NCBI RefSeq assembly: GCF_963675065.1
Contig: NZ_OY775906.1
Coordinates: 2,272,001-2,336,000 of the forward strand
Reading direction: 5' to 3'
From: an uncultured Draconibacterium sp.
Lineage (GTDB): Bacteria; Bacteroidota; Bacteroidia; Bacteroidales; Prolixibacteraceae
Length of the DNA stretch: 64,000 nucleotides
The translations under genes and the position numbers were made by a program. The notes beneath the pieces were generated by a model, which saw nothing but the letters and a program-made list of their open reading frames with translations, had not been told where the DNA came from and searched no databases. Positions 59,340 through 64,000 of this stretch are shown here, one piece after another. Position 1 is the stretch's first letter; each line of letters starts with the position of its first letter.

Positions 59340-59515
59340 GGCACTTCAATGCGCCAAATGGCAATTCAACGTGTCAAACGGCAGTTTTACCCCTTCCTTT
59401 GGCAATCTAACACGTCAAATGGCTATTTTTCCCCGTCCTTTGGCAATTTAATGCGCTAAATGGCAGCTTTTTCCATTTTCTATGGCCATTTAACGCTTCA
59501 AATGGCTATTTTTTA
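59340..59515. repeat. Tandem array, about 41-bp period, four copies
   Basis: Units start at 59359, 59400, 59441 and 59483, each TGGCAATTTAACGCGTCAAA-like followed by TGGCTATTTTTCCCCTTCCTT-like sequence. Both half-units start TGGC, so the array has a 20-21-bp sub-period. A partial unit precedes 59359. The gene-free stretch 59268-59659 holds only this array, between two 3' ends. Confidence 0.8.
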
Positions 59516-59659
59516 TTATTCCTATAGCTATGTATACCCTCTCATCGGCTATTTTTTTGAAAAAATTGGCATTCGTAATCCATCCTTTGGTGAATTTTCT
59601 GGTAAAATTCGCTATCGAATGTTTTCCATCCGCCAATTTTCCTGTTCCCCGGGCAACTT

Positions 59660-60892
59660 CTAATAAAAGAAAAGATAAGCCAGTAATATTGATGCGATGA
59701 TGCCCGTAAAATCGGCAATTAAACCACAAATTACAGCATATCGGGTATTTTTAATTCCAACGGCACCAAAATACACGGCAAGTATATAAAATGTAGTATC
59801 GGTAGCTCCCTGCACCGTGCTGGCTACACGACCAACAAACGAGTCGGCGCCATAAGTTGTCATGGCGTCCACCATCATTCCGCGGGCACCACTTCCACTC
59901 AAAGGTTTCATTAAAGCCGTAGGTAAAGCCGGAGTGAAATCGGCGTTTACTCCCATTTGCTCAAATGCCCAGGTTACACCGGCAACCACCCAGTCCATTG
60001 CTCCCGAAGCCCGGAACACTCCAATAGCAACCAAAATAGCTACCAAATAAGGAATAATTTTCACTGCCGTTTTAAAACCGTCTTTTGCCCCTTCAATAAA
60101 AGCCTCGTAAACATTTACCTTCCGAAATAAGGCCATCAGAATAAAAGCCACTATCACCGTGAACAGAATAAAGTTACTGGCTACATTCGATACCTGTGTA
60201 ATAGCATCTTTATCGAGCGTTGAGAAATACCAGATGATACCCACAATAATAGCTGTTAATCCGCCGAGATAAGACAGAATCACTTTATCGAGTAAATTTA
60301 TTTTTTGATAGATAGCCACAGAAATTAATCCGGCAATGGTAGAAAAATAAGTAGCCAACAGAATCGGAATAAATATATCGGAAGGATTTACAGCTCCCAG
60401 CTGCGCACGATAAACCATAATACTTATGGGCAGTAGCGTTAGCCCCGAAGTATTCAGCACCAAAAACATAATTTGCGCATTCGATGCCGTTTTTTTATCA
60501 GGATTGGTTGCCTGCATTTCTTTCATGGCCTGCAAGCCCATTGGCGTTGCAGCATTGTCGAGGTTAAGCATATTGGCCGCAATATTCATCAGAATTGAAC
60601 CATGTGCCGGATGTTCTTTCCCCAGCTCCGGAAATAGTTTATTAAAAAACGGTCCAATCACTTTCGAGAACACATGCACAATTCCGCCTTTCTCCCCTAT
60701 TTTCATAATCCCCATCCACAGGGTTAGCACACCGGTTAATCCTAACGATATTTCAAAACCGGTTTTAGCCATATCGAAAGTGGCTTGAACCATGTCGGTA
60801 AAAACCTGTGTATCGCCCAGAAAAACAAGCTTTACCAGGGCTATTACAAATGCGACTATAAAAAAGAAAATGAAAAGATAATTCAGTGCCAT
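59660..60892 (-). CDS. Nucleoside-recognition (Gate domain) membrane protein, SpmA-SpmB-like fusion
   Basis: 410 aa with about ten hydrophobic helices. Two Gate domains are visible: TGVLTLWMGIMKIGEKGGIV and HPAHGSILMNIAANMLNLDN in the first half, with VFRASGAMDWVVAGVTW and KPLSGSGARGMMVDAM in the second. The order matches fused spore maturation proteins A and B found in non-sporulating Bacteroidota, where the role is unknown; transport of a nucleoside-like or peptide substrate is suspected. It is encoded alone, downstream of the SusD terminator. Confidence 0.9.
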   Translation of the reverse strand: MALNYLFIFFFIVAFVIALVKLVFLGDTQVFTDMVQATFDMAKTGFEISLGLTGVLTLWMGIMKIGEKGGIVHVFSKVIGPFFNKLFPELGKEHPAHGSILMNIAANMLNLDNAATPMGLQAMKEMQATNPDKKTASNAQIMFLVLNTSGLTLLPISIMVYRAQLGAVNPSDIFIPILLATYFSTIAGLISVAIYQKINLLDKVILSYLGGLTAIIVGIIWYFSTLDKDAITQVSNVASNFILFTVIVAFILMALFRKVNVYEAFIEGAKDGFKTAVKIIPYLVAILVAIGVFRASGAMDWVVAGVTWAFEQMGVNADFTPALPTALMKPLSGSGARGMMVDAMTTYGADSFVGRVASTVQGATDTTFYILAVYFGAVGIKNTRYAVICGLIADFTGIIASILLAYLFFY

Positions 60893-60994
60893 TCTGCCAA
60901 TTGAAATATGATTTTGAATAAAGAATTTTCGCTAAAAATTGTGTTTCATAAGTTTGGCTCCTAAAGATAGATGAAGTTTTCTTTTCTGCAAACA

Positions 60995-61027
60995 TAAAAA
61001 AAAGAGGGACTTTACAGCCCCTCTTTT
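60995..61027 (-). terminator. Rho-independent terminator after the SusD gene
   Basis: On the minus strand AAAAGAGGGGC pairs with GTCCCTCTTTT around TGTAAA, then a T-run. It is 24 bp past the SusD stop codon. Confidence 0.85.
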
Positions 61028-61050
61028 AATTCAAACCAAATCTCCATTTA

Positions 61051-62885
61051 TTATTTGTATTCCGGACGTTGTTCCAGAATACCAACTTGTTGATCTAACT
61101 GACTTTGTGGAATTGGCATATACTTGTCGTTATTATCAAAAGTATAACCAGTCATACCTGCTGCTGAAGTACGAATTCTTTCGTCACCTCTGGCGAAATC
61201 ATTTAGCACATCTGCCATACTCATACCACCAATTTTATTAGGAAGATCGTCCCAGCGACGAAGATCGAAGAAACGGAATCCTTCAGTAGCAAACTCTAAA
61301 CGTTGCTCCCACTGAACAGCTTCCATAGCTTCATTTGCATCAGCAAACGCATCGTATAAACCAATCTGATAATTAGCAGCTGGCTCAGTCCAATCTACTT
61401 GTCCACCTGTCATGTAATCGCCATCGGAAGAACCGTCGCCCCATGGATAAGCTGTTGTAGGCAATGTATTAGTCTGTACTTTACCCATTACTGGCTCACT
61501 ATCTTTAGCACGCTGACGAATCATATTTACATAAGTACGTGCAGTTTCCACATCTCCACGATATGCAGCACATTCGGCTTTCCAAAGAATAACGTGGGTA
61601 TAACGCAGGTAACGGTAGTTATTGGCGTTAATACCAGTTTGCCATCCTGTAGTTGTTGATAAGCTAAAACGCTCCGACTTTTTAAAGAATGGTTTTGGTA
61701 CCGGCAAATATGGACCACCGTCTGCTTGTTTACGTATCCAGGCAGCTCCTCTGTTAATACCCCAATCTTTGTATGGAATACCACGACGACTAATTGTATG
61801 GTCAACACGTGGATCAAGAGGATGATCTGTAGGTACAAATGCGTCTTCTGACGAAATACCCTGGTCGTTTGCTAAATCGGTGTCATTAAAAGAAACATTG
61901 GCAAACCGTTTTCGTCTACTTTATAAGCGTTGAAAAGGTTTTGAGAAGGCTGGTGGAAACCGCAGCACATACCGATGTCGCCACCGTGAGGCCAGTTCAA
62001 ACCAATACCCATCTCTGCATTCAACGATTCGTTAATATCATTAACATTTGCCTGAATTTCAAAGATCGATTCTTCGTTATTGTTTGTTTCAATATTGAAG
62101 TTATCCATAAAATCATCAACCAGTGTAAATTGACCGCTTGCAATAATTTGGTCAAGTAAAGCTTCTGCTTCAGAATATTTCAGATCCTGCAGGTATGCTC
62201 TTGCAGCCAATGCCATAGCAGCATATTTGGTAGCACGACCAACCTGTGCCTGAGTAGCAGGCAAGTTACTTGCAGCATAAGCTAAATCATCGGTAATAAA
62301 TTTAAGAACAGCACCCTCAGCATTTACGTTAGCTACCTGAGAAGGATCTTCTACATTCTCATCAAGAATTGGTAAGTAATCGCCAAATACCAAACGGGCT
62401 TCGAAATAAAATAAAGCACGCAAAAAGCGGGCCTGTGCCCTAAATTGGCTTGCCTCATCGGCAGTAATTGTTCCGTCTTCTTCAGTCTTATTAATTACAC
62501 GAATCGTTTTATTAGCACGGTCAACACCCATACCGAACGCCCACTGCCACTTGTCAGCAGGATAGTTGTTGGTAGATTGTACTACCCAGTGTTCGATATC
62601 GTTTACCGGTGTCTGGTCAGTGATTTCAGATCCTTTGTAAGCATCGTCAGATGCAGCCGAACCATAACTCCAGTTTTGAATGGAAGCTCCCCACGAAATT
62701 TCCCATAGAGAACTACCGCTCACCATTGCATAGGTACCGATCAACAATGCATCAATACCGGTAGCATCGTAGAAAACATTCTCTGAGGTAGAACCAGGAG
62801 GTTCCTTTGTCAGGAAGTCTTCGGAACATGAATATGACATGGTTAATAAGAATACTATAACCATTAATATTGATAGTTTTTTCAT
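61051..62885 (-). pseudogene. SusD/RagB-family outer-membrane lipoprotein, interrupted by a frameshift
   Basis: Glycan-binding partner of the SusC receptor. ATG 62885 starts a lipoprotein signal with C20 (SYSCSEDF). The first part runs to an early stop at 61872-61874 after GLPMFLLMTPI. Shifting frame at the AAAAGAAA run (61888-61895, plus strand) gives NDTDLANDQGISSEDAFVP and continues without a stop into the normal SusD C-terminus (KYMPIPQSQLDQQVGILEQ). One added base in the T4 homopolymer restores about 611 residues, a normal length. Either the gene is a recent pseudogene or the base is a sequencing or assembly error; the intact downstream half favours an error or a very recent event. Confidence 0.85.
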
Positions 62886-62922
62886 AATACTCATCTGTTT
62901 TATATTCAAATTAAATTAACTA

Positions 62923-64000
62923 TTACAAACCAAGTTGAACACCGAACATGATCTGACGAGGTGTAGGCCATGCTCCCATATCCATACCCATATAAGTACC
63001 AGAAGAGTTAACTTCAGGATCCAGTCCGCTATAGCCGGAAATAGTAAATAAGTTAGATACCTGTCCGTAAAGTCTTAAGCTCTTAATTCCTGCCCGGTCG
63101 AGCAATGATTTAGGAACAGTATACCCCAGACGTAAGTTTTTCAGACGTAAGTACGATGCATCCTCAATAAAAGCAGTAGAAGGCTCCTGAGAAATATCAC
63201 TTAAGTCAAGCTTTGGTAATTCAGCTTTTGAATTATCATCCAAATAAGGACTTCCCCAAGTGTTGTACAATGCGTCTTTGCTTAAACCACCATTAAACTG
63301 ACCGTAGTCAATCCAACGAGTTACATAGTTAACCATTTCATTACCCAGACTACCATAGAAGAACATAGTTAAATCAAAGTTTTTATAACCAAGATTAATG
63401 TTCAAACCACCGGTTACATCAGGATGTGGACTTCCGATAAAGGTTCTGTCATCAGCAGTGATTGTTCCATCACCACTCACGTCTCTGTATTTAAAGTGAC
63501 CAGGCTGATTGTAGTCAGTGTCACCATAAGGAGCATGTGCATCGGCTTCTGCCTGAGTTTGGAAAATACCGTCAACGATATAACCATAGAATTCAGGAAA
63601 AGCAGTTCCGGCAGTAAAGCGAGTATATACTTTCTGACGTTCTGTTGCAGCATCTACATAACGATCAGGGTCTCCTGAAAGTTTTAGGATTTCGTTTTTG
63701 TAATGCGACAAGTTCATACTTATATTGTAAGTAAGGTCGCCACCTACTGCCGTGTTGTTATACGATATTTCGAAATCAATACCTTTGTTTTCCATTTCAC
63801 CAACGTTAACATAAGGAGCTGTTGCAATACCCATTACCTGAGGAATAGGTTCGCGGAACAACATATCTTCTGTATTACGTTTCCAAAAGTCGATGGCAAG
63901 GGCCAGGTGATTATCCAGCATATTGGCATCGATACCCACATTGATCGTTTTTGTGGTTTCCCATGTTACGTCTTCACTACCTAATGTTGCAGGTTTAAAT
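62923..64000 (-). CDS. SusC/RagA-family TonB-dependent outer-membrane receptor (5' part outside window)
   Basis: C-terminal 359 residues of a TonB-dependent transporter; the frame is open to the last base. FWKRNTEDMLFREPIPQVMG, FEISYNNTAVGGDLTYNIS and GYIVDGIFQTQAEADA, with GHFKYRDVSGDGTITADDRT, are characteristic SusC barrel segments, and the end ISGYSGLDPEVNSSG...FGVQLGL is typical. It precedes the SusD gene by 37 bp, the normal SusC-SusD order. The imported glycan cannot be identified from this part. Confidence 0.95.
   Translation of the reverse strand, partial: FKPATLGSEDVTWETTKTINVGIDANMLDNHLALAIDFWKRNTEDMLFREPIPQVMGIATAPYVNVGEMENKGIDFEISYNNTAVGGDLTYNISMNLSHYKNEILKLSGDPDRYVDAATERQKVYTRFTAGTAFPEFYGYIVDGIFQTQAEADAHAPYGDTDYNQPGHFKYRDVSGDGTITADDRTFIGSPHPDVTGGLNINLGYKNFDLTMFFYGSLGNEMVNYVTRWIDYGQFNGGLSKDALYNTWGSPYLDDNSKAELPKLDLSDISQEPSTAFIEDASYLRLKNLRLGYTVPKSLLDRAGIKSLRLYGQVSNLFTISGYSGLDPEVNSSGTYMGMDMGAWPTPRQIMFGVQLGL

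Noticed and set aside
59340..59515. CRISPR array
   Set aside because: Units are contiguous and imperfect, without unique spacers or cas genes.
61051..62885. Two separate susD genes
   Set aside because: The first lacks the C-terminal SusD region and the second lacks a signal peptide; together they form one continuous family match once a single base is added.

Overview
The window is about 64 kb of a Bacteroidota chromosome, most likely from the anaerobic or marine Marinilabiliales/Prolixibacteraceae side of Bacteroidales. This placement is inferred from gene content, not from a search. Supporting signs are a SusC/SusD pair, the carboxynorspermidine (carboxyspermidine) polyamine route, a DUF4252 protein, many BamB-like propellers, promoters of the TTG-N17-19-TAnnTTTG type, and several families of palindromic interspersed repeats. 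No rRNA, tRNA, CRISPR array, phage or complete insertion sequence was seen.

1-20.4 kb is one long minus-strand block. Read in transcription order from 20.4 kb it holds three tandem paralogous exported PQQ-like propellers, a membrane-anchored propeller, an NHL propeller, a tiny Cys-rich exported protein, a Tat-type polyferredoxin, a NapH-like membrane ferredoxin, a propeller with three membrane segments, a fused NuoE-NuoF flavoprotein, an iron-sulfur/FAD protein related to GltD, and another propeller. A glycosyltransferase, a GIY-YIG protein and an ABC exporter follow. No dedicated substrate-activating subunit (hydrogenase, molybdoenzyme or formate dehydrogenase) is present, so the electron donor or acceptor is unknown. 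20.7-24.5 kb carries typA and an ECF sigma/anti-sigma-like/DUF4252 set.

24.5-33.1 kb is a redox module. It encodes a receptor fused to a GcvH-like domain, a HybA-type ferredoxin, an NrfD/HybB-type quinone-interacting membrane protein, a second GcvH-like protein, a histidine kinase with periplasmic c-type heme motifs, and an NtrC-type response regulator. Upstream lies a correctly spaced sigma-54 promoter and three copies of a 17-bp palindrome, so the operon probably controls itself through a redox-sensing circuit.

35.3-46.0 kb is the metabolic highlight. A Lys9-like saccharopine dehydrogenase, an ALDH7-type aminoadipate-semialdehyde dehydrogenase, a KamA-like radical SAM aminomutase lacking the lysine-recognising aspartates, a class III aminotransferase, and clear PcaI, PcaJ and PcaF homologues are all on one strand. 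A second Lys9-like enzyme is divergent. Together they suggest lysine to 2-aminoadipate, then 3-aminoadipate, then 3-oxoadipate, then succinyl-CoA plus acetyl-CoA. I do not know of a description of this route.

46-64 kb is mostly housekeeping: an AI-2E-type transporter, peptidase PepD, a nitroreductase, arginine decarboxylase with the two carboxyspermidine enzymes, an alpha-L-fucosidase, kdsA, a nucleoside-gate protein, and a SusC/SusD pair whose susD is frameshifted. At about 56.96-57.49 kb a strong promoter, many hairpins and a terminator outline an unrecognised structured RNA.
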